DNA from: Streptomyces sp. OR43
GTDB taxonomy: Bacteria > Actinomycetota > Actinomycetes > Streptomycetales > Streptomycetaceae
Reading direction: 5' to 3'
Assembly: GCF_008042275.1 (NCBI RefSeq)
Contig: NZ_RDBK01000043.1
Span: 475,592-539,591 of the forward strand
DNA length: 64,000 nucleotides
Both the position numbers and the translations under genes were made by a program. Shown one piece after another: positions 44,648 to 53,455 of this stretch. Positions within the stretch are counted from its first letter, which is position 1, and each line of letters starts with the position of its first letter. The notes beneath the pieces are model-generated. The model was not told where the DNA came from, did not search any database, and saw only the letters and a program-made list of their open reading frames with translations.

Positions 44648-44889
44648 GCCCGCCCCTGACGGAACCGCTGCCGCCCGTCGCGTCACTGTCTGCCCAGCAG
44701 CTGCGTGGCACCAACTGCGTGTGGTGTTCAGCCGAGCTGACAGCCAAGACAGCCGTCAACCTCGGGGCCCGACCGGAGTACGAGGGCTCGTCCGTATTCA
44801 TCTTTCCCCGACGCTGTCGGCCCTGCCCGAAGGAGGCACCCGGTGACTCACACCCCCAGCAAGATAAAGCGGCCCCGACCCCGGAGTGA
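44644..44889 (+). CDS. Small Cys-pair (zinc-ribbon-like) protein
   Basis: An 81-residue protein. TTG 44644 is proposed because it overlaps the previous stop and follows the gene chain; the longer upstream frame would lie inside the neighbour. It has CVWCSAEL near residue 25 and CRPCPK near residue 58, i.e. two Cys pairs in zinc-ribbon spacing, and a Pro/Gln-rich tail. Function unknown. It is the second of four small genes with overlapping or near-touching ends. Confidence 0.5.
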   Translation: MSPPLTEPLPPVASLSAQQLRGTNCVWCSAELTAKTAVNLGARPEYEGSSVFIFPRRCRPCPKEAPGDSHPQQDKAAPTPE

Positions 44890-45016
44890 GGAGACATACA
44901 GGGCGTGGGTGGGCCACACGTACGTGTGTGATCTGTGCGGCCCTGGGCTGTGCCCGGAAGGTCTGCGTCTGGGGCGGCAGTGGAGGCACGACCGCCGGCA
45001 GGCGGTACGGCCATGA
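44843..45016 (+). CDS. Tiny Cys-pair protein
   Basis: A 57-residue protein not obvious from long-frame searches. GTG 44843 follows AAGGAGG (44830-44836), an excellent ribosome binding site. The sequence begins MTHTPSKIKRPRPRSEE, has YVCDLCGPGLC (three Cys in a finger-like knuckle) and ends in an Arg-rich tail. It overlaps the end of the preceding gene by 47 bases in another frame, and its stop overlaps the next start (ATGA). It is probably a small nucleic-acid-binding protein. Confidence 0.6.
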   Translation: MTHTPSKIKRPRPRSEETYRAWVGHTYVCDLCGPGLCPEGLRLGRQWRHDRRQAVRP

Positions 45017-45207
45017 TCTGCGTCGACTGCGATCGGGTAATCACGGGCGCGTACGTCGTGGTCGCCGTCGGCGACTCGATGTCAGCAGCCCGGCAGGACT
45101 TCCACGCCCACCCGCCGCAGGCTCCGGACTGCCTGCCCCGCACCGCGCACAGGCAGCGGTTCCGTCGAGAGCTCGACGCCACCCGCCTCCCTCCGGAGCG
45201 GCCTTGA
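45013..45207 (+). CDS. Tiny Cys-pair protein (terminal gene of chain)
   Basis: A 64-residue protein whose ATG overlaps the previous stop. It starts MICVDCDRVITGAYVVV with a CxxC pair, continues with DFHAHPPQAPDCLP and ends in an Arg-rich helix. The pattern matches small proteins common in Streptomyces integrative elements that begin MICxDCDxxI. Likely a zinc-binding protein of unknown role. Confidence 0.6.
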   Translation: MICVDCDRVITGAYVVVAVGDSMSAARQDFHAHPPQAPDCLPRTAHRQRFRRELDATRLPPERP

Positions 45208-45439
45208 GCCGGCTGCGGGACGGTGTACGGGGCGCGGGGCGCGGGTGCGCCCCGTCCGGCCTCGGCCCGCCCCTGTGAACGGGCCGTCGGCCCGGCCGGG
45301 GTTGGCGGCTGCCATGTTCCCGGTGCCCGGGTCGAGAACCGCCGGACACCGGTCTCGCCGCCCCCTACGGTCGGGCCCCCGCCGGCCGGCCGCGCGGAAC
45401 GGCGAGCGCGAGGGGCCGTTCCGGCGGCGTCGGCCGGGC

Positions 45440-46279
45440 TCAGCGGAACGCGGCGACGTGGCGGGCGGCCCAGTCGGCGAAGGTGTGCGCGGGGCGGCCG
45501 AGGATCCGCTCGACGTCCGGGCTGATGGCCAGCTCGGCCGGGCTCGGGGAACCGATGATGTCCAGGGTGTCGTCGGCGAGCTCCCCCGGCATGCTCCGGC
45601 TCATGGCGGCATGGGCCTCGGCGCGGGTGAGTTCGTGGAACGTCACCGGCGTGCCCAGTGCGGCGGCGAGGGCCTCCGTCTGCCCGCGGGGGGTGATCAC
45701 CTCCGGACCGGTCAGCTCGTAGGCGGCGCCGACGTGCCGGTCGTCCAGCAGGCAGGCCGCCGCGACGGCGGCGATGTCCGCCGGGTCGACGACCGGCACC
45801 CCGACATCCCCGAACGGCGCGGCCACGAGCCGCTGCGTGCGGACGGACTCGGCCCACCACAGGGCGTTGGAGGCGAAGCCGCCCGGCCGCAGGATGGACC
45901 ACTCCGGGCCGGACTCCCGCAGCACGTCCTCCAGCTCGCGCATCGCGATCCGCGTTTGGCCGAAGGGCCTGGTCACCACGCCGAGCGTGGAGAGCAGGAC
46001 GACCCGCCGGACCCCGGCGGCCGCGGCCTCGCCGATGATGTCGGCGGGACTGGCTCCGGCGGCGTGCAGGTCGCCTGAGAGCAGCAGGAACAGTGCCTCC
46101 GCCCCGTCCAGCGCGGGCTTGAGACCGGCAGGTTCGGCCAGGTCGGCCACCACGTGACGGACGCCGTCCGGCACCTCCGCCGGGTGCCGTGACACGGCCG
46201 TCACCTGCCGGCCCGCATCGGCCAGTGCCTGCGTCAACGGCCGGCCGATGTTTCCCGTAGCCCCGGTTACGACGATCAT
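45440..46279 (-). CDS. NmrA-like NAD(P)-binding protein
   Basis: A 279-residue atypical short-chain dehydrogenase. It starts MIVVTGATGNIGRPLTQALA with the GxxGxxG Rossmann motif (GATGNIG), then VTAVSRH, VRRVVLLSTLGVV, EWSILRPGGFASNALWW and VPVVDPADIAAVAAACLLDD, all NmrA/QOR2-like. ATG 46279 follows GGGAGCAGATC. There is no Tyr-x3-Lys catalytic pair, so it may be a redox sensor or a quinone/NADPH reductase. It is divergent from an HxlR regulator, a typical arrangement for redox-responsive reductases. Confidence 0.88.
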   Translation of the reverse strand: MIVVTGATGNIGRPLTQALADAGRQVTAVSRHPAEVPDGVRHVVADLAEPAGLKPALDGAEALFLLLSGDLHAAGASPADIIGEAAAAGVRRVVLLSTLGVVTRPFGQTRIAMRELEDVLRESGPEWSILRPGGFASNALWWAESVRTQRLVAAPFGDVGVPVVDPADIAAVAAACLLDDRHVGAAYELTGPEVITPRGQTEALAAALGTPVTFHELTRAEAHAAMSRSMPGELADDTLDIIGSPSPAELAISPDVERILGRPAHTFADWAARHVAAFR

Positions 46280-46341
46280 GATCTGCTCCCTTGTGGGTTG
46301 CCCTCTGTTGCCCCGCACGCTAGGAGCGCGGACTAACTTTT

Positions 46342-46355
46342 GGTAAGGACATACC
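46342..46355. promoter_or_regulatory. Candidate HxlR operator
   Basis: GGTAAGGACATACC is a GGTA-N6-TACC inverted repeat in the 94-base gap between the NmrA-like gene and the HxlR gene (start 46374), flanked by the AT-rich ACTTTT and CTTTGAGTAA. Confidence 0.5.
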
Positions 46356-46373
46356 TTTGAGTAAGCTCATGCC

Positions 46374-46745
46374 ATGACGGGAAGCGTGCAGGACAGGCAG
46401 GGCGAGGCAGGGACGTCGTATGACGTGTTTCACACCGACTGCCCCGCGCGGAACGTGATCGACCACGTGACCAGCAGGTGGGGTGTCTGGGTGCTGATCT
46501 CGCTGCGCGGCAACAACCTCCGGTTCTACGAGCTGCGCGAGAGCATCAAGGGCATCAGCGAGAAGATGCTCGCCCAGACGCTGCGCGCACTGGTGGAGGA
46601 CGGCCTGGTCTGGAGAGAGGTCGAGCCGACGACGCCGCCCCAGGTCACCTACGGGCTGACCGGGTTCGGCCGGGACGTCGGCGAGCCGCTGACAGCCCTG
46701 TTCGACCTGGTCACGCAGCGGCTGACGCCGGGCGCTACGGGATAG
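46374..46745 (+). CDS. HxlR-family transcriptional regulator
   Basis: A 123-residue winged-helix regulator of the HxlR/MarR-like family. Conserved features are the N-terminal Cys (HTDCPARNVIDHVTSRWG) and VLISLRGNNLRFYELRESI, KGISEKMLAQTLRALVEDGLV, YGLTGFGRDVGEPLTALFDL. The Cys in TDCP is the usual redox or aldehyde sensor in the family. It is divergent from the NmrA-like gene, whose promoter it probably controls. A 40-base palindrome follows as terminator. Confidence 0.92.
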   Translation: MTGSVQDRQGEAGTSYDVFHTDCPARNVIDHVTSRWGVWVLISLRGNNLRFYELRESIKGISEKMLAQTLRALVEDGLVWREVEPTTPPQVTYGLTGFGRDVGEPLTALFDLVTQRLTPGATG

Positions 46746-46759
46746 CGCGGGATACGGCA

Positions 46760-46799
46760 CGGGCGCGGGGTGGTGCGGTACCGCACCACCCCGCGCCCG
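46760..46799. terminator. 40-base perfect palindrome between convergent genes
   Basis: The 40 bases from 46760 to 46799 are a perfect palindrome with arms beginning CGGGCGCGGGGTGGTGCGGT. It lies 15 bases after the HxlR stop and 26 bases before the end of the converging cebR gene, so it probably terminates both. Confidence 0.8.
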
Positions 46800-46824
46800 C
46801 TCACGGCGAACCCCGCGCCCGCCG

Positions 46825-47856
46825 TCACGACGAGTCCCGCACCACCAGCTCCGTCGGCAGCACGATCTGCGGGCGCTCCGCGCTCTCGCCCGCGATCTGC
46901 TCCAGGAGTACCCGGGTCATCGCACGGCCCATCTCCTCGATCGGCTGGCGCACGCTCGTCAGCGCCGGGTCCATGTGGCGCGCCACGGCCGAGTCGTCGA
47001 AGCCGATGAGGGCCACGTCGTCCGGGATACGCCGGCCGGCCTCGCGCAGCACCTGGCGGGCGCCCGCGGCCATCAGGTCGGACGCGGCGAAGACCGCGTC
47101 CACGTCCGGGCGGCGGGCGAGCAGTTCGCGCATGGCCCGGACACCGCCCTCCTCGGAGAAGTCGGCCGGGGCGATCAGCCGCTCGTCGGGTTCGTGGCCC
47201 GCGTCGGCGAGGGCCTGGCGGTAGCCGTCGAGGCGCCGCTGGGAGGCGTAGACGTCCAGCCGGCCGGTGATGGTCGCGATGGAGCGGCGGCCCCGGGAGA
47301 CGAGGTGCTCGACGGCCCCGCGGGCACCCTCGAAGTTGTCCGAGTCGACCGAGGGCAGCGGCTCCGTGGCGGACCTGCGGCCGTTCATGACGGCGGGCAT
47401 GCCGAGCTGTTCCAGCAGATCGGGCAGCGGGTCGTCGGCGTGCACGGAGACCAGCAGGACGCCGTCCACGCGGTGCGCGGTCAGGTACTGGGCGAGTCTT
47501 CGGCGTTCCCGGTCGCTGCCGACGAGCGTGAGCAGCAACTGCATCTCCGTGTCGGCGAGGGCCGCGCCCACGCCGCGGACGATGTCGGAGAAGTAGGGCT
47601 CCCCGAAGAAGCGGCTCTCCGACTCGGGAACGACGAGCGCGATGGCGTCCGTCCGGTTTCCGGCCAGGGCGCGGGCCGCCCGGTTGGGTACGTACCCGAG
47701 CTCGGCGACGGCCGCCTCCACCGCCTCGCGCGTGTGCGCGCTGACCCGTGGGGAACCGTTGATGACCCGCGAGGCGGTGCCGCGCCCCACCCCTGCCCGT
47801 GCCGCGACCTCTTCGAGCGTGGGCCGGCCCCCGCTCCGTACTCGCGCTGCCGTCAT
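46825..47856 (-). CDS. cebR: LacI-family repressor of cellobiose genes (CebR-like)
   Basis: A 343-residue LacI-type repressor. The HTH is TLEEVAARAGVGRGTASRVING with the hinge helix NRAARALAGNRTDAI. The sugar-binding domain shows VVPESESRFFGEPYFSDIV, VDGVLLVSVH, DNFEGARGAVEHL and VAIIGFDDS-like VALIGFDDSAVARHMDP. CebR proteins recognise TGGGAGCGCTCCCA, and three such boxes occur here: 47969, 49568 (13 of 14) and 53456. It therefore regulates itself and the ceb operon and is released by cellobiose. It lies downstream of bglC, in the same direction. Confidence 0.88.
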   Translation of the reverse strand: MTAARVRSGGRPTLEEVAARAGVGRGTASRVINGSPRVSAHTREAVEAAVAELGYVPNRAARALAGNRTDAIALVVPESESRFFGEPYFSDIVRGVGAALADTEMQLLLTLVGSDRERRRLAQYLTAHRVDGVLLVSVHADDPLPDLLEQLGMPAVMNGRRSATEPLPSVDSDNFEGARGAVEHLVSRGRRSIATITGRLDVYASQRRLDGYRQALADAGHEPDERLIAPADFSEEGGVRAMRELLARRPDVDAVFAASDLMAAGARQVLREAGRRIPDDVALIGFDDSAVARHMDPALTSVRQPIEEMGRAMTRVLLEQIAGESAERPQIVLPTELVVRDSS

Positions 47857-47968
47857 GGCTGCCTCCCGTTCGCGGTCAATTTCTCACAGTCGGATAACCA
47901 AACCAAGTCCTGGTGTTGGCTCCCTTGACACTCGACGGGACCGGCCCGCCGTTCCACGGGCCAATTCG

Positions 47969-47982
47969 TGGGAGCGCTCCCA
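47969..47982 (-). promoter_or_regulatory. CebR box upstream of cebR
   Basis: TGGGAGCGCTCCCA, a perfect 14-base palindrome identical to the known CebR operator, about 113 bases upstream of the repressor start. It implies autoregulation. Confidence 0.85.
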
Positions 47983-48051
47983 CTCTACGCGCGTGGTCAA
48001 CGGGCCCACGCAGGTGGCGGGGGTGGACGGGGGAATCGGCCGCGCACACGA

Positions 48052-48080
48052 CTGAGACCCGGCACGGGGCCGGGTCTCAG
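48052..48080 (-). terminator. Hairpin downstream of bglC
   Basis: CTGAGACCCGGC pairs perfectly with GCCGGGTCTCAG (48069-48080) around a 5-base loop, 26 bases after the leftward bglC stop. Confidence 0.75.
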
Positions 48081-48105
48081 AGGTGGCGCGAGGATCGGAA
48101 AAGGA

Positions 48106-49566
48106 TCAGGAGAGGCCCGCCGGCGGCAGGGCGTGACGCCGGATCACATCGGAGTACCAGTGGGCACTCGCCTTGGGGATGCGGCGCTGGGAGCCGTAGT
48201 CGACGTACACGGTTCCGAAGCGCTTCGAATAGCCGTACGCCCACTCGAAGTTGTCCATCAGCGACCACAGGAAGTAGCCGCGGACGTCCGCGCCGTCGGC
48301 CACCGCACGCTGCACGGCGTCGAGGTGGCCGTGCAGGTAGGCGATCCGCTCGGGGTCCTCCACCCGGCCCTCGGGAGAGACGTAGTCGTCGAAGGCGGCG
48401 CCGTTCTCCGTGACCATCAGCGGCAGACCGGGGTGGTCACGGGTGACGTCCATGAGCAGGTTGTAGAGGCCGTCGGGGTCGATCGACCAGTTCATCGCGG
48501 TGCGCTCCTTCCCCTCGGCGAGGTGGAAGGCGACGTGCTCGGAACCGGGCCACGGGGAGAACTCGCTGGCGCCGTGGACATCGTTGCCAGAGCCGCTCTC
48601 GCCCTTCTCCGGAAGCGAAACCAGCGTCGGCGTGTAGTAGTTGACGCCGAGGACGTCGACCGGGCGCGAGATGGCGGCCAGGTCGCCGTCCTGGACCAGC
48701 TTCGACCAGTCCACCAGGTGCGCGGTGTCGGCGAGCAGGTCCTCGGGGTACTCGCCGCGCAGCATCGGACCGGTGAAGATCCGGTTGCCGACCGCGTCGA
48801 TCCGGCGGGCGGCGTCCGCGTCGGCCGCGCTCGCGGTCAGCGGGCGGACCTGGTGGAGGTTGAGGGTGACCGAGGTCTGCGCGCCGGCGGGGAGTTGATC
48901 GCGCAGAACCTCGATCGCCCGGCCATGGGCGAGGTTGAGGTGATGGGCCGCCCGCAGGGCTGCGGCGGGCTCGGTGCGGCCGGGGGCGTGCACACCGGAG
49001 CCGTATCCGAGGAAGGCCGAGCACCACGGCTCGTTGAACGTGGTCCAGGTCGCGACCCGGTCGCCGAGCGCGCCCGCCATGATGGCGGCGTAGTCGGCGA
49101 ACCGGTCGGTGGTGACCCGCTGGGGCCAGCCGCCGGCGTCCTCCAGCTCCTGGGGCAGGTCCCAGTGGTAGAGGGTCGCGACGGGGGCGATGTCCGCCTC
49201 GAGGAGTTCGTCGACGAGCTTGCGGTAGAAGTCCAGACCGCGCTCGACGGCGGGACCGCGGCCGGTGGGCTGCACCCGGGACCAGGAGATGGAGAAGCGG
49301 TATGCCTTCAGCCCCAGCTGCTTCATCAGCGCCACGTCGTCGCGGAAGCGGTGGTAGTGATCGGCGGCGATGTCACCGGTGTCACCGTTGTGGACCTTGC
49401 CAGGGGTGTGGCTGAAGGTGTCCCAGATGGAGGGGGTGCGGCCGTCCTCGGCGGCGGCGCCCTCGACCTGGTAGGCGGCGGTGGCCGCTCCCCAGACGAA
49501 GCCCGTCGGGAATTGCGTGGCCTCGGGCGCCTGCTTCGGGGCGATGTCGGGTCGTACGGCAGTCAT
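48106..49566 (-). CDS. bglC: GH1 beta-glucosidase (BglC-like)
   Basis: A 486-residue family-1 glycosidase that splits cellobiose to glucose in the cytoplasm. ATG 49566 is used; an open frame extends further but the CebR box lies directly before this start. Motifs are [23 protein letters not shown] (N-terminal GH1 signature), [14 protein letters not shown] (acid/base Glu), [11 protein letters not shown] and the nucleophile [11 protein letters not shown], with C-terminal [22 protein letters not shown]. There is no signal peptide. It is the last catabolic gene of the ceb operon. Confidence 0.95.
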   Translation of the reverse strand: MTAVRPDIAPKQAPEATQFPTGFVWGAATAAYQVEGAAAEDGRTPSIWDTFSHTPGKVHNGDTGDIAADHYHRFRDDVALMKQLGLKAYRFSISWSRVQPTGRGPAVERGLDFYRKLVDELLEADIAPVATLYHWDLPQELEDAGGWPQRVTTDRFADYAAIMAGALGDRVATWTTFNEPWCSAFLGYGSGVHAPGRTEPAAALRAAHHLNLAHGRAIEVLRDQLPAGAQTSVTLNLHQVRPLTASAADADAARRIDAVGNRIFTGPMLRGEYPEDLLADTAHLVDWSKLVQDGDLAAISRPVDVLGVNYYTPTLVSLPEKGESGSGNDVHGASEFSPWPGSEHVAFHLAEGKERTAMNWSIDPDGLYNLLMDVTRDHPGLPLMVTENGAAFDDYVSPEGRVEDPERIAYLHGHLDAVQRAVADGADVRGYFLWSLMDNFEWAYGYSKRFGTVYVDYGSQRRIPKASAHWYSDVIRRHALPPAGLS

Positions 49567-49567
49567 G

Positions 49568-49581
49568 CGGGAGCGCTCCCA
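49568..49581 (-). promoter_or_regulatory. CebR box over the bglC ribosome binding site
   Basis: CGGGAGCGCTCCCA matches 13 of 14 bases of the CebR operator. It sits immediately before the bglC start codon and includes its GGGAG ribosome binding site. Confidence 0.8.
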
Positions 49582-49687
49582 GGGGTGGGCGGACAGGGGC
49601 GGAAGTGGAACTCCGGAGCCCGTACGGTCCGCGGGGCGGGCGCGGGCCGTGCGGGGCTGCCGGGAAAGACGGCGGGGCTGCGCGAGG

Positions 49688-50608
49688 TCAGCCCTTGACG
49701 GCACCGGACATGATGCCGCCGACGATCTGCTTGCCGAAGACGACGAACACCACGAGCAGCGGCAGCGTGCTGATCAGTCCGCCGGCCATCACGATGCTCT
49801 CGTCGGGGGTGTAGGAGGCCTTCAGCTGGCCGAGAGCGACCTGGAGGGTGGGGTTCTGCTGGTTCAGCGCGAGGTAGGGCCAGAAGAAGTCGTTCCACGC
49901 CTGGACGAAGGTGAGCATGCCGAGCACCATCATCGCGGGGCGGGCCACCGGGAGCACGACGCTGCGCACGATGCGGAAGTTGCTCGCACCGTCGATCTTG
50001 GCGGCCTCGATCAGCTCGTAGGGCAGGGCCTCGGTCAGGTACTGCCGCATGAAGAACACGCCGAACGCGCTGACCAGGGTCGGGAAGATCACCGACTCCA
50101 GGCTTCCGCTCCAGCCGAGGTCGGACATCATCATGAACAGCGGGACGACGCTGAGCTGCGGCGGGATCGTCAGGGTCGCGATGACTCCGGTCATCAGCGC
50201 GCCGCGACCGCGGAAGCGCATCTTGGCGAACGCGTAGCCGGCCAGGGTGCAGAAGAAGAGCGTCGCCAGCGTGATGCAGCTGGAGACGATGAAGCTGTTG
50301 AGGATCGCCTTGCCCAGGTGGGCCTGGTTCCAGGCGGCGTCGAGGTTGTGGAACAGCCGGTCGCCGGGCAGGAACGGAGGCGTGGAGGCCAGTACCTCGT
50401 CCTGGGTGTGGGACGCGGCCACCAGGGTCCAGTACAGCGGCAGCAGCGAGCCGATTCCGACGACGGTCAGCGCGATGTAGGCGAAGGGACCGCCTTTCAG
50501 CTGCTGCCCGGCACCGGGCTTGAAACGGCTCGCGCGCTTCGGCGCACGGTGCGCGGTGCGCGCCGGGATGACGGAGCCCGGGACTTTGGTGGGGCTGGTG
50601 ATGGTCAT
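49688..50608 (-). CDS. cebG: Cellobiose ABC transporter permease (CebG-like)
   Basis: A 306-residue inner-membrane permease with six predicted helices, beginning at [20 protein letters not shown] after a basic N-terminus. The cytoplasmic EAA loop that contacts the ATPase is [20 protein letters not shown]. It belongs to the MalG-type second permease class of carbohydrate transporters. It starts 15 bases after cebF. No ATPase gene is present, as expected for Streptomyces ceb systems, which use the shared MsiK ATPase. Confidence 0.93.
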   Translation of the reverse strand: MTITSPTKVPGSVIPARTAHRAPKRASRFKPGAGQQLKGGPFAYIALTVVGIGSLLPLYWTLVAASHTQDEVLASTPPFLPGDRLFHNLDAAWNQAHLGKAILNSFIVSSCITLATLFFCTLAGYAFAKMRFRGRGALMTGVIATLTIPPQLSVVPLFMMMSDLGWSGSLESVIFPTLVSAFGVFFMRQYLTEALPYELIEAAKIDGASNFRIVRSVVLPVARPAMMVLGMLTFVQAWNDFFWPYLALNQQNPTLQVALGQLKASYTPDESIVMAGGLISTLPLLVVFVVFGKQIVGGIMSGAVKG

Positions 50609-50623
50609 GGATATCGCTCCCGG

Positions 50624-51622
50624 TCAGACCGCGGATTTGCGTACGAAGCGGCCGATGAGCCAGTTGACCGCGGCGATGATCAGCAGGAGGGCGAGCATCG
50701 CCCAGGCCACTGCGGCGGCCGGACCGAGATGCCCCAGGTTCCAGCCGTAGTTGTAGAGGTAGATGCTGAGGGTCTCGTACTGGTTCTCGTTGCCGCCGAT
50801 CGCGCCGAGGGTGCCGCCCTCCAGCAGCAGGGGCTCGCCGAACAGCTGCATGGAACCGATGGTCGAGATGACGATCGTGAACAGGATCGTGGGCCGCAGC
50901 GAGGGGATCGTCACCTTGAGGAACTGCTGCCAGCGCGAGGCTCCGTCGAGCGAGGCGGCCTCGTACAGATCGGACGGGACGGCCTGCATCGCGGCAAGGT
51001 AGATCAGGGTGTTGTAGCCGGTCCAGCGCCAGATCACGATGACGGAGATGGCGATCTTGGACGTCCAGTGGCCGTTGGCCCAGTTCGTGTCACCCAGGCC
51101 GACGAACTCCAGCGCCCAGTTCAGCAGACCGCCGTCGGCCCGGAAGACCAGGGCGAAGACGAGGGCCGCGGAGGCCACCGAGGTGGCGTACGGGGTGAGG
51201 ATGACCGTCCGCCAGAAGGTGCTGGCACGGAGCTTGTAGTTCAGCAAGTGCGCCAGGCCCAGGGCCACGAGCAGCTGCGGGACCGTCGACATGACACCGA
51301 TCAGGAAGGTGTTGCTGACGGCCGTCCAGAACTCCGAGTCGTGCAGGATCTTGTCGAAGTTCTCCCAGCCGACCCACTCCATCTGGTCCAGGCCGGTCAT
51401 CTCCACCCGGTGCAGGGCGATCCAGCCGGTGTAGATCAGCGGGTAGAGCCCGAAGGCCCCGAAGACGAGGAAGAACGGGGCTATGTAGGCGTACGGCGAT
51501 GCCTTGTCGTCGAACCGCCAGAGGCGGCTGCGCCAGGTCTGCCGGCGGGTGCTGACCGGCTTCCGCTGGGAGCCGGGGGGCGGCGGGGCGTATACATCCC
51601 GGGTGGGAGACGAGGTGGCCAC
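50624..51622 (-). CDS. cebF: Cellobiose ABC transporter permease (CebF-like)
   Basis: A 332-residue MalF-type permease. A basic/Pro-rich N-terminus is followed by helices from YIAPFFLVFGAFGLYPLIYTG. The periplasmic and membrane segments include WTAVSNTFLIGVMSTVPQL. The ATPase-contact loop is LYEAASLDGASRWQQFLKV. Together with CebG it forms the membrane channel for cellobiose/cellotriose uptake. It is separated from cebE by a 375-base region rich in hairpins. Confidence 0.93.
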   Translation of the reverse strand: MATSSPTRDVYAPPPPGSQRKPVSTRRQTWRSRLWRFDDKASPYAYIAPFFLVFGAFGLYPLIYTGWIALHRVEMTGLDQMEWVGWENFDKILHDSEFWTAVSNTFLIGVMSTVPQLLVALGLAHLLNYKLRASTFWRTVILTPYATSVASAALVFALVFRADGGLLNWALEFVGLGDTNWANGHWTSKIAISVIVIWRWTGYNTLIYLAAMQAVPSDLYEAASLDGASRWQQFLKVTIPSLRPTILFTIVISTIGSMQLFGEPLLLEGGTLGAIGGNENQYETLSIYLYNYGWNLGHLGPAAAVAWAMLALLLIIAAVNWLIGRFVRKSAV

Positions 51623-51854
51623 GGGCGATATTCCTTCCCTGGATTGCTTGGGTTACCCGGGTGGAGGCTGTTGTCCCACTTCCGACGGACCTGCTCGGGC
51701 AGCCGGTGCGGTCGATCGCAAAGCGCCGGAGTGACCTCATGGCGGGGCCGTGCGGGCAGTTCGGCAACGCGGCGAGCGGCCGCACCGGTGTGCGGGGCCG
51801 GGCGGGTGGTCGGACGACAGCTTCTGATGGGGCGGACGGGCCGGGGCGCGTGCG

Positions 51855-51986
51855 GTGGGCTTCCACGGAGCGGCCGGTCAGTGACCGGCCACCCACGGAA
51901 GCCCACGGCGCGCGGGCCGAAGCGGCTTCCCGCCCCCCGCGAGGGGGCGGGAACACGCAGGTGCGGGCGGCCCGGGGGCCGCCCGC
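51855..51986 (-). promoter_or_regulatory. Three consecutive hairpins between cebE and cebF
   Basis: Hairpin 1 (51855-51906) has outer arms GTGGGCTTCC/GGAAGCCCAC and an inner stem GGCCGGTCA/TGACCGGCC. Hairpin 2 (51927-51953) pairs TTCCCGCCCC with GGGGCGGGAA. Hairpin 3 (51963-51986) pairs GCGGGCGGCC with GGCCGCCCGC. They lie directly after the cebE stop and probably protect cebE mRNA and reduce read-through, giving excess binding protein over permeases. Confidence 0.75.
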
Positions 51987-51997
51987 TGCTACGACCG

Positions 51998-53326
51998 TCA
52001 GCCGATCGCCTTGTCGATCGCGTTGGTCGCGGCCTTCCACGCGTCGTCGGGCTTGGTGCCGCGCTGCTCCATGTTGTTGATCTGGGTGGAGATGGTGTCC
52101 TTGATGATGCCGTCCTTCGGGCCGAGAACCGTCTCGGGGATGGACTTGGCCTCGTCGGCGTACAGCTCACCGATCGGCGCGTTGTTGAAGTACTCGAGCT
52201 TGGCGGTCTTCACGTCGGGCAGGTCGTACGCGCCCTTGTTGGACGGGAAGCTGCCGATCGCCTTGAAGACGGCGGCCTGCTGCTCGGGGGCGGTCAGCCA
52301 CTTGACGAGCTCACCGGCCTCCTTGACGTGCTTGCCGGCCTTCGGGACTCCGAGGAAGGAGCCACCCCAGTTGGCAGCGGTCGCACCCGGAGCGGTGGTG
52401 ATGTCCCACTTGCCCTTGTTGGCGTCACCGGCGTTCACCGAGATCTGACCGGCCATCCAGGCCGGACAGGCGACGGTGGCCATGGTGCTCTTGCGCAGAG
52501 CGGCCTTCCACGGGTCGCTGAACTGGGCGAGGCCCTGGGTCAGCTTCTTGTCGGCGGCCTCGGCCGCCAGGTCCCAGCCCTGCTTGACGCTGGGGCTGTC
52601 CTTGTAGATCGCCTCGCCGCTCTCGTCGTAGTACTGCTTCGCGTTCGAGCTGACGACGGCGTTGTACATGGCGCTGGCGGAGTCCATGAAGTACGTGCCC
52701 TCGGGCGCCTTCTTCTTGTACTCCTCACCGAGCTTGAGGTAGTCCTCCCAGCCCCCGGCGATCTTGGCGGCGACTTCCTTGCGGTCGGTCGGCAGGCCGG
52801 CCTTCTTGAAGAGCTCGGTGTTGTAGCAGAGCGACATCGGGCCGATGTCGGTGCCCGCGCCGATCACCTTGCCGTCCTTGGTGGTGGCCTGCTTCTCCTT
52901 CCAGGACACCCACTCGTTGACGTCGATGACCTTGCTCAGGTCGGCGAACTGGTCCGCCTTCGTGTCGACGAGCTCCTTGATGCGCCCGACCTCGAGGCCC
53001 TGGACGTCGGCCAGACCGCTGCCCGAGTTCAGCTGCTGGAGCAGCTTGGGGTAGTAGACCTTCTCATCGGCGGTGGTGTCTTCCTTCACCGTGATGTTCG
53101 GGTGCAGCTCGTGGTACTTCTCGAAGAGGCCGGCTTCCTTGTAGCCGAACTGCCCGAAGTCGGCGACGGTCAGCGTGATCTTCCCGTTCGCATCGGCGCC
53201 GGCGCTGTCCGAATCGTCCGAGTCGCTGCTGCAGCCGGTCAGCAACAGCGCGGTGGCTGTCAGGCCCGTGGTGGCCAGGACCGCGACTCTGCGGCTCCGA
53301 CCGGCGGCGGTGCGGGTGATACGCAT
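51998..53326 (-). CDS. cebE: Cellobiose-binding lipoprotein (CebE-like)
   Basis: A 442-residue extracytoplasmic solute-binding lipoprotein. ATG 53326 follows AAGGAGTAG; the signal peptide (VAVLATTGLTATALLLTGC) ends at a lipobox with Cys followed by a Ser/Asp linker. The mature protein shows the family-1 carbohydrate-binding build: ITLTVADFGQFGYKEAGLFEKYHELHP, LNSGSGLADVQGLEVGRI, NWGGSFLGVPKAG. The strand VADFGxFGYKEAG is close to Streptomyces CebE. It captures cellobiose/cellotriose for CebFG. A CebR box lies 130 bases upstream. Confidence 0.92.
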   Translation of the reverse strand: MRITRTAAGRSRRVAVLATTGLTATALLLTGCSSDSDDSDSAGADANGKITLTVADFGQFGYKEAGLFEKYHELHPNITVKEDTTADEKVYYPKLLQQLNSGSGLADVQGLEVGRIKELVDTKADQFADLSKVIDVNEWVSWKEKQATTKDGKVIGAGTDIGPMSLCYNTELFKKAGLPTDRKEVAAKIAGGWEDYLKLGEEYKKKAPEGTYFMDSASAMYNAVVSSNAKQYYDESGEAIYKDSPSVKQGWDLAAEAADKKLTQGLAQFSDPWKAALRKSTMATVACPAWMAGQISVNAGDANKGKWDITTAPGATAANWGGSFLGVPKAGKHVKEAGELVKWLTAPEQQAAVFKAIGSFPSNKGAYDLPDVKTAKLEYFNNAPIGELYADEAKSIPETVLGPKDGIIKDTISTQINNMEQRGTKPDDAWKAATNAIDKAIG

Positions 53327-53455
53327 TCCACTACTCCTTGTTCCAGGGTGGGACTGGCTCACTGCGTGGCATACGCGCTGGTGAGTGCGGGTGCCAGATG
53401 GTTCAGGGGGGAGGACACGGGCAGTGCCGTTCGCACGAGATTTCCTCGTCCGATG

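Noticed and set aside
36531..46800. Integration site with a duplicated tRNA-His 3' end
   Set aside because: I looked for a second copy of the T-arm/acceptor end in the accessory segment and saw none, and no integrase gene is present.
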